Source of the DNA: Patella vulgata
Lineage: Eukaryota; Mollusca; Gastropoda; Patellidae
Length of the DNA stretch: 64,000 nt
Assembly (NCBI RefSeq): GCF_932274485.2
Contig: NC_065880.2
Location: 92,700,730 to 92,764,729 of the forward strand
Reading direction: 5' to 3'
Position numbers and translations under genes: made by a program. The notes under the pieces are model-generated. The model searched no databases. It was not told the origin of the DNA and was given only the letters and a program-made list of their open reading frames with translations. Below, one piece after another: positions 47,579 to 60,300 of the stretch (position 1 is the first letter of the stretch; each line of letters opens with the position of its first letter).

Positions 47579-49105
47579 CTATTCAAAAAAAGTAGGGGAT
47601 ATTTGATTTTGGGGGCATAATACTAAAATATGCAAATGACTACGAAAAAAGTCACTATAGAACCTAACAGAAGAAACATTACCAGTTACATGTGACGCCC
47701 AAACGCACCAATAGCTACCGCATGGAATGCATGTGATGCTTGGGATCATCATGGGGGTCCAACCCAAGATTTGCACGACTCTGACTTTGAATGATACAGT
47801 CATTGTGGCATTGAATTCCAGGGTGGAAACATCAGTTTAATTGTTTTAGTGACCAGAAAACAAATTTTGATATGCGTCGGCTTACCCAAAATGAAAGGTT
47901 ACGTGCCCTTGGCATGCTACAGATCGGCACAACACAGGCGGTTGTGGCGCGGACGATGAATGTTTCTCAGTCTGTCATAAGCAGGCTATGGTCCAGATAC
48001 CGTGATACACAATCTGTACAGGACAGACCACGCTCAGGTCGACCAAGGGCGACAACTCAAGCCCAGGATCGATTTATCCGTACCTTGGCCTTGAGAAATC
48101 GTGTCATCACAGCAAATCAGATCAGCGCTCGTCTTCAAACAGACACTGGTGTGAGAGTGAGTGGCCAGACGATTCGGAATCGACTGCATAGGGGTCACCT
48201 TCGCGCCCGACGTCCTCGCGTGATCTCTTGTTTGAGAGATCATCACATTCAGGCAAGACGTCGTTGGTGTAGGGATCGTCAACACTGGGATAATCGACGC
48301 TGGAGCAATGTGATGTTTTCAGATGAGTCAAGGTTCACTGTTGATTTTTTGGACAGACGTAGGAGGGTGTGGCGTCGTCGAAACGAGCGCTTCCAAGACG
48401 TTAACGTCATCAGACATGATCGATTTGGGGGTGGTTCTGTTATGGTGTGGGGAGGCATCACTGTTGCTGGAAGAACGGCTTTACATGTTGTTGCAGGGCG
48501 TGTTACAGGCCAGTACTACCGGGACAACATCTTGGCAGTCCATGTTGTGCCGTTCGCACGACGTCATGGCCGCCGTTTCATCTTCCAGGATGACAACGCA
48601 AGATGACACAGGGCCAGGATCGTTACAGGTTACCTCCAACAACAGAACATCACCACATTACCTTGGCCAGCACTGAGTCCCGACCTCTCCCCCATCGAGC
48701 ATGTCTGGGACATGCTTGGACAGAGGTTACGTCAACGTCAACAACGTCCTGCCAATGTCCAAGAACTTGCTGCTGCGTTGCAACAGGAATGTGACAATCT
48801 GTACCAAAATGACCTTAGACGTCTCATTAGGAGTATGCCACGTCGGATCAATGCTTGTTTGGCAAACAGAGGAGGATTTACCCGTTACTGACTTGGTTGT
48901 GATGCTGTGGTAACTTTGCTGTTTGACCCCGGGTATCATTTTACCCTTATAATGGTCAGTCTGTGCCTTACTTAGTCTAACGATCATTTGGAATAAATCG
49001 ATGAATGTGAACTTCATTTCATTTTGTCATTTGTTTCTTCGTCAGTTTCATTAGGTGACTTTAATAACACTTAAAAATCAAATATCCCCTACTTTTTTTG
49101 AATAG
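47579..49105 (+). mobile_element. Tc1/mariner DNA transposon, near complete
   Basis: Terminal inverted repeats of about 31 bp (CTATTCAAAAAAAGTAGGGG, then ATATTTGATTTT) lie at both ends and are flanked by TA at 47577-47578 and 49106-49107. The element is 1527 bp, the usual size, and contains one transposase frame. The left end is 78 bp from the start codon of the divergent prepropeptide gene, within TATATATAG, possibly that gene's TATA region. Confidence 0.92.
47872..48891 (+). pseudogene. Tc1-type DD34E transposase with one internal stop
   Basis: A 340-codon frame. An N-terminal paired helix-turn-helix DNA-binding region (TTQAVVARTMNVSQSVISRL, GRPRATT linker) is followed by the catalytic core. 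The core has FSDESRF (first Asp, about residue 150), GGGSVMVWGGI, FQDDNAR (second Asp, about 242) and LSPDLSPIEHVWD. The Glu lies 34 residues after the second Asp. The frame ends GGFTRY. A single in-frame TGA at 48604-48606, directly after FQDDNAR, interrupts it, so this copy cannot make a full enzyme without read-through. Confidence 0.9.
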
Positions 49106-49114
49106 TATATTAAT

Positions 49115-49375
49115 AAGAGAGAGAGAGAGATACATTGGGGTTAACGTCCACTCGACAGAAACTTGGTCATTTCAGAACTAACACATGGTTCAATTTTATT
49201 TCAATTTCATTTCCGCGGGAGGAAACCGGAGGATCCAGAGAAAATCCACGATGTTGGACATGCGACCCTACTCCTTGTCAAGTACAACTGGGGAATCGAA
49301 ACCACACCCAGTTGACCCAATGATAACCCTTCCGATACAGTGCGCTCGTGCTACCATTCGCCCCCCCCCCCACCA
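49115..49375 (-). repeat. SINE-1 adjoining the transposon
   Basis: It starts with a GA tail 8 bp after the Tc1 element's TA. The antisense body lacks the GCTTGCGCG segment and the head is degenerate (TACCATTCGCCCCCC). From 49376 to 49660 nothing is recognised. Confidence 0.65.
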
Positions 49376-49664
49376 GGTAATAAAGACCGGACGCTTCTTT
49401 AAATAGACGAACTTATAGTTTTAATCAAAAAATCTTCTAAAATAGAAATAAAATAAAATTTAAACCTTTTGTGTGTCTTTTCCATTTTCAAGAAAATATT
49501 AAATTTTCCATGGTTTACTCCCCGCTATGGATTATCAAATATTTTATTAAGAAGCGAAAAACAGGATATCAGATAATCTCCAGGCTTGGATTAAAAAGAG
49601 GCCCATGAAAGAATTTCAGCGAAATTTAAAGATGGCCAGGCTTGTTAATGAGGGTTATAGACGA

Positions 49665-49862
49665 AACGGACCTGCTTTCCCTTTGTTAGTGGTGTAGGAC
49701 AGAGGGCCTGATAAAGATAGGACGAAAACCCGATGTCCCGCGTAAACATGGGTATGCACGTAAAAGATCCCTTGGCAGTTGGAATTCGATATAAAAGTGG
49801 GCCGTAGCGGCGCTGTTCGGGCAAAATGTCCCTCATGTAGGACGTTAAACCCCATTTCATTT
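49665..49862 (+). repeat. SINE-2, 5'-truncated
   Basis: It starts in the CTTTCCCTTTGTTAGTGG module and ends at GGACGTTAAACCCCATTTCA. It is directly followed by a SINE-1. Confidence 0.7.
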
Positions 49863-49865
49863 CAT

Positions 49866-50150
49866 TTGGGGGTGGGGGTGGGGGTAGATAGCCGAATGGT
49901 TAGCGCGTGTGCGCTGTATCATAAGGTCTGTCATTGAGTCAACTGTCGTGATTCTGATTTCCCAATTGTACGTGACAAGAAGTAGGGTCGCCAGTCCAAC
50001 CTCGTGGGTTTTCAACGGGTCCTCCTGTTTCCTCCCGCTGCTAAAGACCCCTACGCGCAAGCAAATTATTGAAATAAAATTGAAGCACATGTTAGTCCCG
50101 AAATGACCTAGTTTGTGTCGAGTTGATGTTAAACTCCATTTCTCTCTCTA
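49866..50150 (+). repeat. SINE-1, full length, abutting a SINE-2
   Basis: Tandem G-rich start, head TAGATAGCCGAATGGTTAGC, weak B box, full body and a short CT tail. From 50150 to 50500 no feature is recognised. Confidence 0.75.
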
Positions 50151-50506
50151 CGAACGATCATTACCCCAGACAACCTTTGGTGACAACGACCATATACATA
50201 TAGAATGTTTATAACTGTCATACAGAAATCAAACGACCGGTTAAGTATTTGTCATGTGAGCAGTGCAAAAGCCACATCCTTACAATAATTTACTTTATTT
50301 TTTTGTGAACAAGTCCCCAGAGATATATATTTTGCTTCATTGTGATAAACGTGAATTGTGGCCGTTTTGGCCATATCCAGTTTGTATCGTCTTCAGAATG
50401 TTCCGAAAATTCTGTAAATACTGAACAAAACTGATCTATTGTTGGACTGATATTCTTTCACAGAAGTTTGCAATGGATTAACAATTCCCCAAATGACGCC
50501 CTAAAT

Positions 50507-50884
50507 AAAGCGACGTTTACACGATACAACCAATTCATCCAACCGTCGGAGGCAACATATTGGACGACTGTTTACACGATACAAGGTTCTATGTGTTATA
50601 TGGCAACAATTGTTCCTTCTTAGTAACTAAATAAAATAGCAGCAATAGACGTAAAGGCGACACTTCTCGTCTCCTTCTTCGTGTAGTTTTAATGCCACGG
50701 GTTCCAAAACGTTCATGCTCCTTTTTTTAAACATTCTTCTTTAAACGACATCATTTTATGATGCAGCAGGCGCACGTGCCTTTGGTATCATCTTGCCATA
50801 CAACGATTGTATCGTGTAATCACACTTACGATATGTTGGATTCGACGGTTGTATGAATTGATTGTATCGTGTAAACGCCTCTTT
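50507..50884. mobile_element. MITE with ~60-bp inverted ends
   Basis: The left end AAGCGACGTTTACACGATAC and the right end GTATCGTGTAAACGCCTCTT are inverted copies. Homology continues through CAATTCATCCAACCGTCGGA against its diverged partner at 50837-50856. The element is about 378 bp with no ORF. Further copies of ACACGATACAA inside suggest repeated binding sites. Confidence 0.7.
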
Positions 50885-50910
50885 AAAGCTTGTGTGAGAC
50901 ATTAAATAAT

Positions 50911-51215
50911 GGTTGGCCTTACCTGTATAGGTGTTGAGAATCTTAATACTAAATTCTTAGTAAACATACCTTTATACCATTTATAATGGCTGGCGTTACC
51001 TGTATAGGTCGTGAGAGTCTGAATCCCCCATTCTTAGTAAACATACCTTTATACCGTTTATAATGACTGGCCTTACCTGTATAGGTGGTGTGAATCTGAA
51101 TACTCCATTGTTAGTAAACATACCTTTATACCGTTTATAATGGCTGGCCTTACCTGTATAGTCTGGTGATAGTCTGAATACTCAATTTTCAGTAAACAGA
51201 CCTTTATACTGTTAT
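50911..51215. repeat. Tandem repeat, ~75-80-bp unit, four copies
   Basis: Each unit contains TGGCTGGCCTTACCTGTATA, GAGTCTGAATACTC-like sequence and AGTAAACATACCTTTATACC. Confidence 0.85.
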
Positions 51216-51451
51216 AGGCGATACAATTAATTAATATCGTGCCACAAAATAAGGATAAAAGTGATATGTATTTTTTTATAAGTGGCGAGTCTTCTAAATA
51301 ACATAACAGATTTTAAATACGAATATATCACAAACAATTCGATGGCGTCAACAGTGGCCAGTTTTATAATAGATATATAACAACTTTTAAATGAATATAC
51401 CACGTCCAGTTTGATGGCGTCAAGGTCATCATAACGGCCGCACTTTAACCC

Positions 51452-51693
51452 GGCCCCAAGTTCACAAAGCATTCTCAGGCTTAAGTTTAGAATTTACTCA
51501 ACTTTCAATCACTGTTTATGAGAAATATCTTCGATCCAGAAGCACAAAAATTTGCACATAGTTTCTTATTGGTGTATTTGATACATTAAAACAACAAAAG
51601 TTTTATAAAGGGCTATATTTTAGTTAAAATAAGGTAAACAATTTTTAGTAAATTTTTAACTTAAGTCTGAGAATGCTTTGTGAACTCGGGGCC
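51452..51693. mobile_element. 242-bp MITE with GGCCCC ends
   Basis: The left GGCCCCAAGTTCACAAAGCA and the right (reverse complement) GGCCCCGAGTTCACAAAGCA match over about 50 bp with few changes. The centre is AT-rich and has no ORF. Confidence 0.75.
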
Positions 51694-51834
51694 TTAGTTC
51701 GTGAAGAAGTTATCATTGCTATAGATCTATATTATGATTACTATAACCCACGACTTGTGCAGTAGAACACGTGGTCATTAATCTGATATAACAGTTTTTA
51801 CATCCAATTAAAAAACCCATAAGTTTCAAAGAGT

Positions 51835-52100
51835 GAGAGAGATTGGGTTTAACGTCCACTCGACGCAAACGTAGGCCATTTCAGAGAGAGAGAGAGAGAG
51901 AGAAAAAGAGAGAGAGGTTGTCGGGTTTAACGTTCACTCGACGCAAACGTAGGTCATTTCAGAGGGAGAGAGAGAGAGAGAGTGGGGGGGGGGGGTATTT
52001 CAATAACACGCTTGGGGCCTATAGTAGTGGGACCTCCGAGGGCCTGGAGAAAACCAAAGCGGTTGGCCAGACAACCATACGTCTTGTCACATACAAACGG
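51835..52100 (-). repeat. Degenerate SINE-1 with duplicated tail
   Basis: The tail module GGTTTAACGTCCACTCGACG, CAAACGTAGGCCATTTCAGA occurs twice (about 51845 and 51923), separated by GA runs, before a degenerate body. The stretch 52145-53905 shows no gene, RNA or element I can name. Confidence 0.55.
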
Positions 52101-53907
52101 GAAATGGAAATAGTCCAGCGAACTATGACTGAACCTGGAAATTGAATATTACGTTTTTTATGATTGATTTTAGTAGCCTAGGGTGTCCTCTTTCAGAATA
52201 TGTCGGGTGAACCTCGGTCACCCTTGGGTGTTTTGAGAAATTCAAAATGGCGTCCAAAACGGCCGCCGTTTCAAATAACTCCCTATAACTCCTATAGTAT
52301 TTAGTCTAGGGTGTCTAACCGTATGTTGTTGGGTCCAAGGAATACACTGAAATTGTTCAATATGTTGTGGGTGGATTAGATGATAGTAAAATGAAACATG
52401 CCAGACAATATGGCCCTTTAACTCGTTAGCGTCGGTTGGGGGCGATTATATCACCGAACCAAACTATATCTAGAGACATATTTCTGGACACGGGGGCATA
52501 TGGGTGATACGATAACACCACTAACATGCCTATCAGGGACCCCGGGGCACATGAGACGATCTGAAAGGGGGGGGGGGGCACGCTGTTTTTTTAACAGTTT
52601 TAACTAGCAAATGCTACCCCCAAAACACGAAAATATCCATGATCAAAATTAGGTAATATTAAGTTCAATCCTTCAGTCGTGTTTCCGGCTGCAGACTGGG
52701 GAGCCACAGGCGGGAAATACTGTACATTTTAAGCCACCCCTGCTTCAGCTACAAAGGAAGCCTACTACATGGGGTGTCACTCTCGTATCCACATCTGATG
52801 AGCAACACGACAGGCGCCGGAGTATGTTGGTCGGTTGTAATGTTCTCAGTTTAATATCCTTAGCCCAGCAGCACAGTTCAGGAGAACGTTCCAACGGATT
52901 ATGGCCTTCCAGTGAACACCACACAATAGCTTGGTGATGACACCCTTTTACGTTCCTTGCAAATGCATCATTCGCTGGAGCAAGACTACACGGTTTGGAT
53001 ACATTAACGTTTTGGATACATTAACGTTTTGGATACCTATAACCTCTGGTGTGTTTCGGGCATCGATTTGCAAGAGCTCTGTACATAACAAGCTGGCAAG
53101 AACTGCGTTACAATGAAATCACCAATCAAAGAACAACCGTTGACATACGAAGAAACACATGTCAATAAAGATTGAAATCCTGCCAGCTCATGCTCTTACT
53201 GGATATGAACAGCTTTGGAAGTGGTGAGAGCTGGATTGTATTTATTCTCTCTCACCCGTCCGATTAGTAGACGTTCCAATAGAATCGGTGCTTAAACAGG
53301 CTACTGTATTTATGTCAGCTTGCTATGGACAAAGTTCTAGCTAATCGACGTCTGAAACCCGGTGGAGGGCGGGAACACCCAAAACTGGCATTGTATTGTC
53401 ATCATCCTCTCCGCCGGAACTTGATCAGGAACTGTATTGCTAGGTGAAGGATACTAAGGTGAGAACATTACAACAGGCCAACTTGCTCCAGAAATTGTAA
53501 TGCACGTTTCATTTATTAAAACAGTTTTGTGACATTGGGAATGATTATCTGACTGACACAAATTTATTTTATTCCTTCGAGAACTGTTGTTTTTATAATA
53601 ATCAATGATTGGAGAACCTGTCCTGACTATATATACTACTCAAAATAATACACCTCATTAAAATTTAACTTGAATGGTTGCTCTGTTTCAAAAGTTTGCA
53701 TGATCCTGCAACACATCTGTACATCCCAAGGCTTGACGAGAATGTATAACGCCATGTTGTCGCACTCACTGATTCACAATATAGGATTGTTTTGTTAATC
53801 TATTTAAAGTACGCGTTTTCGTCGGCGAAAATGTCGGTCTAATGCAAATGTAATGGGACCGTTTCTATGGAAACAGGCTTAATACATGGGTATTCCTATC
53901 CTGAGTT

Positions 53908-54130
53908 GGGGTGGGGGGGGGTGAATGGCCGAATGGTTATGCGCGCACTGTATCATAAGGCCTGTCATTGAGTCAACTGGCTAGGTTTTGAATCTCCGGT
54001 TGTGCGTGACAAGGAGTAGGGTCGCCTGTCCAACCTCGTGGGTTTTCTCCGGGTCCCCTGGTTTCCTCCCACTGCTAAAGACCCCTACGCGCAAGCAAAT
54101 TATTGAAATAAAATTAAAACCTCTCTCTTA
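53908..54130 (+). repeat. SINE-1
   Basis: G-run, head TGGCCGAATGGTTATGCGCG, a weakened B box (GGTTTTGAATCTCCGG), and body to GAAATAAAATTAAAACCTCT with the final tail module missing. Confidence 0.75.
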
Positions 54131-54366
54131 GCCTCTATCTTTAAACTATTTAAGTTTTGACACTCTATTTTGTCTTTGTGTTTTGTTTTGTTTTTATTCA
54201 AACAATATAGTTTTCAGTAGATACCTGACACTGTCGTTATGAATCTGATCAGCGTTTTCTTTACTAAACAATTTGTATCCATGGTGGTGCGTGTCACTCC
54301 AATGGTTGTGCGTGTCAATCCAATGGTTGTACGTGTTAATCCACGGATCTTTGCTATCGTCAAATT

Positions 54367-57300
54367 CTATGTACATGTATTTCTACTATTGACCCACATG
54401 GTTTTCTCACCACCGTAAACATATCGAGCAATTCGTCTCAACACTTGATTGACCCTACAAATAGTTAATCCCACTACTTGAACACTAAGTGTAATTCCGT
54501 ATAGAACGCCGACGATCACACCGTAAACGTCTAACCTGGAAGTCTGTTCGCCAAAACCTTTATATATAAACGACAACAGAATTAACCATAGAGCGTTAAC
54601 GGTTAACAAGCCGGCAAGATTCATGTTCCTTAAAAACCGTAAACGATCCGACAATTCAACAGCCTCCAATCCCTTGTTAATGTCTTTTCCGATGAGCCGT
54701 CGCTTTAAATCTTCCCAGAACACATTTTCCATTCGGCCCTCTTCGCTGCATTCAGTTATATCACGAGCGAGGAATTTGATAACCTCGGAAATCTCAGCAT
54801 AAGACCCTAAAAGAAATTGAATGAAATGGGGTTTACTGCCCTAATGATTATATAACCGGGAAAAACAATTGCAAGAATATATATTTGACCGTAAGAAAAC
54901 AGGAAGAGTTAATCCAGTTTTGGGAACCGAATCATGATTCTGAAAAAAAATTCAAGATGCTGTCAAAATAGGTATGGAGTCAGAAACAAAATACAAAAAA
55001 CAATTCTTTGTTTATATGAATACTGTATATATATAAACCATTAATAAATTTACCTGTGTCTCGCGTCTTCACTTTCTTATTTTTACGCTTTCGCTTTAAA
55101 CCTCGAAAACAGGAAATCTTAGGTATCTTCGCCTTTGTCTATAATAGAAATATTATTCAAAATACGGTTACACTTTGACAACATAAAATAAAATTTGGGG
55201 CTAAGGATACGTATCATTATATCTACTTAAATAGGCGATTATTTAGGGCGTTAATTGTTTTTATTTGATTATTTCCGTAGTTTTGTAATCGGAATTCAGT
55301 TTTAACCTAGTAATCGGGTGTTGTCTAGCCCGAGTGCACCAGTGAAGTCAGAATAGATAAACCGTACTCAAAAGAGTCCGACAAGGGATTGCGCGGTTTT
55401 GTCCCAGTAGAATCGGGCTAGAGATAGTATGGACACGGTTTATCAGTCGTAAGAAAAAAAAAACTTGCCTTCTCCCTCGTTCCCCAGCTCTGGTCAATGA
55501 TATTGGCAACACTATAGATTGGTAGAAGCACGTGCGTAGCCGGAAATATGAACACGTAGGCTAATGCATAAACTATCAAATAACTCTCAATTGGATGGAG
55601 AAGGGCTGAATAAATTAAACTTCCAACGATCAATAAAATGATATAATATTCGTGCAATTGGAAATGACCAACAGAAACATCTGAAAGAACACAAAAAAAA
55701 ATAATAATAAAAAATAAACGACTCATTGATTTAACTGTGAAATTAATAATATCTTTAAAAGATATTTTGTGAAAGCAATATATAATAATAGACATATTTA
55801 TGGATAACATTTACTAGCTTTATTGACTGCATCGTGTTAATAAGATTACTCATACCGTTATCAACTTAGCTGTCTGTTATGTTACGACATTAATAGTTTT
55901 ATGTTAATTACAATGGTTCAAATCTGATAACCGATAGAAAAATTACTTAAAAGTCATTTGCAATCTTTTAGAATCACGAAGCGCTGTTGTGTGGTTCCTC
56001 CTATTGTGTCATATATATTACACCAACCAAAAGAAGAAATTACTTCAGACGAAGTCGGTATTAAGTACGCATTCAGGCCCGTATATTTTTCCCTAGCCCA
56101 TTGGTCTTCCGGGAGTGAGTTGAATTTTTAAAAAACAAAATGTCGTAAAAATAGGAAAAAACTCTCACCCAGTTCCATAAAAGGGGCTAAAAGAGAGGAT
56201 ATTCTGAGCGAGCAATAATTAAACATTCCCGAATGTCTAAGACAGCTGTACGCAACTGACCTCTTGTTTAAATTACACTAAGGAAGCGGTTGTATATAAG
56301 TTGAAAGCTTGTTATCCTATCCTTTATTTATCATATAAATTCGGTAAATTTAATGAATTAAATATTGTTTAAATCAAATTACATCAAGTATACACTCACT
56401 TTCTAACACTAAGCCCAATAATTGTACCTCGCTTTCTATCCCCGAGCTTATGCCTAGGTCCCACTGGGGAAAAATAAAATCATCGACGATATGTAAATAA
56501 ACGATTATATTCAAGTACGTCACCCAGGGCTGCCGACAACCAGTATCGCAGCGCAATTTGCGATACATATTTTGTCCGTTGCTAATCAAAAATTAAAATC
56601 TAACGTTTTTGATTCGCAGTAACTGCGAATCATTAACATGCCTGTCATTTTGGATATTGACACAAAGATTTATCCACATTTCTCAACGCTTTCAACGTAT
56701 ATAAAATATCAAATAAATTTTATAAACAAAACGGAATTCTCCGTGTGACATTTTCTTCTCGAACTACCCAGACTCAATTCATTATACTATATAACAATGC
56801 TATATAATACAGGGACATAACTCTATGAATCGGGACTATTAAACCGGAAATAGGGAATCAAGTAGTACCACTCACGTTGCGAGACATGTCAATTTCGAGT
56901 AATTATATCAGTATTCAATTTGAAAAAAATTAAATTCAATGTATCCCCCACGTATTGTAAATAAAATATAAAAAATAAATATGTGTAAACGTATTGTAAA
57001 ATGAGAAATCAAAGTAAGAATTCCCGTAAACTATTATTGTTTATATCGCGTGCGTCTAGTTAATCGAGATTATTCGTAAAATACCGCGTGCTTACGATTG
57101 AACAAAATAATAACACACGATAAAAAGCAGACGAAATTGTTTTCTAACGAAGAAATAAGAAGTCACTGCCCAGACATAAGGCCTAACCAAAAGTCTACAC
57201 TCATTCGGAAATGTTCACAGCTACCTGTAGAAGTGCTAAAATTCTAAAAAAAATCTTAAAAATGAAATCTAATCATTTGTTATCAATTAAAATTAAAATA

Positions 57301-60300
57301 ATCTTGTTATTTAGGTGTTTTATGTTGAAACTGAAAAACTGCTAATCAATTTTTAAATTTGCTAATCAAATTTGGCAAAATTGGACTTTTTGATTAGCAG
57401 TGCTGCTAATCATCTGTGAAAAATTACCGACAGCCCTGACGTCACCTCGTTAATAGGGGTAAACACTCAGTCGCGGCGTTTAACCAATACTGGTTATACT
57501 TATCGACAAGATCGCGTTTTTTGAAATGCGGACCGTCTCGCCTATGTTTTAAATCTAATTCATAACCGAATTAGTTTCCAATAACGGTTGGGGGCCACGG
57601 TGGCTAGTTGGTTAAGACACTGGCTCGCTAGCCTGGAGGTCGGGTGTTCGATCCCTGCATTGGCCGAGAAAGTTCATCTGGATTTTCCGACGTGGTTTCC
57701 CCTTGTCAGTGGTGCAGAACGGAGGGCCTGACAAGGACAGCTGTCTAGTCCTTCGGATGAGACGAAAAACCGTGTATACATTAGAATGCACGTAAAAGAT
57801 CCCTTGGCAGTTGGAATTCGATATAAGAGTAGGCGATAGTGCCGCTGCCCGGGCAAAATTTCCCTCATAGCACACTGTATGGCGTATGCCCGTCTTCATT
57901 AGCCCAGTATAGGAGCAGAACAGTAGGACGTTAAACTCCATTTCATTTCATTTCATTTCCAATAACGGTAACTCTGTCTACGAGGTGCGCAGTCATCAGG
58001 AATGTATTTATTTATAAACCTGTTAATATAATCAGATTCTCAAAAATTATTTTAGGAAAATAACCTGTTCAACTACTGACGGTGACAATTACGCTTCCTA
58101 CTTGGATCTGCATCTCGATTGCCATAAACTTAGTGTTAAATTGTACGATAAACGTGATGACTTTGACTTTCCGATTGTTAATTTTCCATTTATTAGTAGT
58201 AACATTCCAATATCACCAGCTTATGGAGTGTTTGTGTCTCAACTAATTCGTTACGCGAGAGATTGTTCATTTTATTCTGATTCTTTAAGTAGATCGAGGC
58301 ATTTGTCATCTAAGCTTCAACTATAGGGATACTTGCGAACTAAACTTATTAAAACCTTTAAAAAGTTTTATGGGCGTCATATTGACTTGATTGGTAAATA
58401 TAACATGTCTCTGTCGGCTATTATTCTAGGGTAAGCTTACTCTTCCGGACACCTGTTACCACTGTTTATCGTGTATTTTGTACACGGTGAACAGTCCATA
58501 TGCTGATTACACTATTTTGCCTTATTACACTATTTTGCCTATACCGTGTTTTTAGGAATTCGAATTTTGCCTAATGGTTTGGATTGTTCGTACTTCGTTT
58601 TATTTTATTGATAGTCTTCGGCAACATTGATTATTTGTTTGTTTCTAAGATGAGATATTTTAAAACATTGTAAAAGTTGCTTATTTCTACCACTGTAATA
58701 CAAAAACTATGTAGACGACAATCTATACCTCACACTATTGTACCTCCCACAGTAAATTTGTCTTAAACATACATTATGCAAGAGCTAAATCTGATTATTG
58801 CAAGTCTTAATTTAGGCTTCAGATGTTATAGAAATTATAAATTAGATCTTTATTTAAACAACAAGCCCAAAATCAACTCTGTAGACCCACGGATGGCTCG
58901 GCTACAGCTTGGATTTAAATAGGATTTCACTGATTGATTAAATCAAAAATGGCGCCCCATGCGGAGATTATTAACCGTTACGTTGACGTCATCAGTTAGA
59001 TCGAGGCTAAATGATAGAGTGTACGAAGCGAGGCCGCTGTTAAGCGATGCCTCATGTCAGTCAATTTGATTGAAAGTTCGATATATACGGCCTTGATATA
59101 ATGTTCAGTTGTGGTTAAAATGAGAGTTTGGATGTTGGTATTATACGCTCTTTTGTCACTTGCGTTTACAGAAAAATTGATAAACATCGCAGCTAACATC
59201 ACCCCAGTTGAATTGCAGCCCCATTGGATCACTGTAGTGTTTCCTATTTGTCTGCTTCGGGAGTCACGTAGTCACGTTACAGTACAAGAGTACACGCAGG
59301 CTAACAAGAAGTCGGCTATAATTATGCCTCATTGATTTGGTCCATTCCTTTCAAACTTTCGCTTCTTATCTATATAATAAAAGTCTTATTTTTAATTTGT
59401 AGTAAAAATAAATGTGATACGAATTGAACTGCAATCCCGTCTCAAGCCATTGAAAACGTAACTTGATAATCGATATTATGTAGGTGGAGTTAACGCCTGT
59501 CAATAAAACGATCGGCCAAGGTGAAGATATATTTGACTACCATTTCTAGTCAAATATTACAAGGATGGTAACTTTGTTCAGAATAAAGTAATTTGACTGA
59601 AATTTTCAATATATTCTTCTTTCATCGTCTACTTTTGAACTGTTATAGCAAGAATGGCCAACTCTCTATAAAAATCTCCCATAATGTATCTTTAAGGAAA
59701 GGGAATATTTGAAATCCCATTTGGGATTAAAATATAATCAAAAGAATTTTATTCTTTAATCATAGTAGCCTACGGCAATCTATACACACATTGTCCCAGA
59801 ATTGTCGTCATTTCTGTATTTCTGATCTACGTTTCGGCTATTGCGATTAATAACTATATATTACAAGAATAACTTATAGAGTTATGACCCTTGATTATGT
59901 CATATGGCTCCCGATGTATTTGTCGAAAAAATGGAGTAGTTCCATGAAAAATGGCACTTATTAGGAATCGGGGATGGTCTGGTGAACAGTTACTGATGCT
60001 TCGGCTATGGTCATAAAGCTTCTGGGGATGTCCCCCGAACAATTGTCGTGAATCATCGGGGATGGCTCCCAATAATCGGGACAGTTTCGGAGTACCTTCG
60101 CCGATAATCAACATCAGCGGGTGAATATTCTTACTGGGAGATTCCAGTCTCTTGCGTGGTAGCATATCGGCCCATCAATTACCATCGGTAGTACATCCCC
60201 AAGCCAAAAAATGACCAATGTGACCTAGGCATTAAATTCGAATAATGTGTTCGTTCGTCTTACGTATTTCTATATGTTCAAAGAAATTAAATGTAAACCC

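Noticed and set aside
48034-48461. Minus-strand ORFs overlapping the transposase
   Set aside because: Shadow frames of the plus-strand Tc1 transposase, which carries all the recognised motifs.
52145-53560. Possible decayed coding element in the stretch without features
   Set aside because: Some GC-richer segments look like old coding sequence, but six-frame reading gave only short unrelated frames and no recognisable motif.
53636-53680. Second Tc1-like terminal repeat (TACTACTCAAAATAATACACC)
   Set aside because: Resembles a mariner-type end, but no matching inverted end or transposase was found nearby.
59854-60165. 103-residue minus-strand ORF inside the chitin synthase intron
   Set aside because: No family features. 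It arises from a locally repetitive CGGGGATG-rich stretch, has no splice or start context, and lies outside the joined exons.
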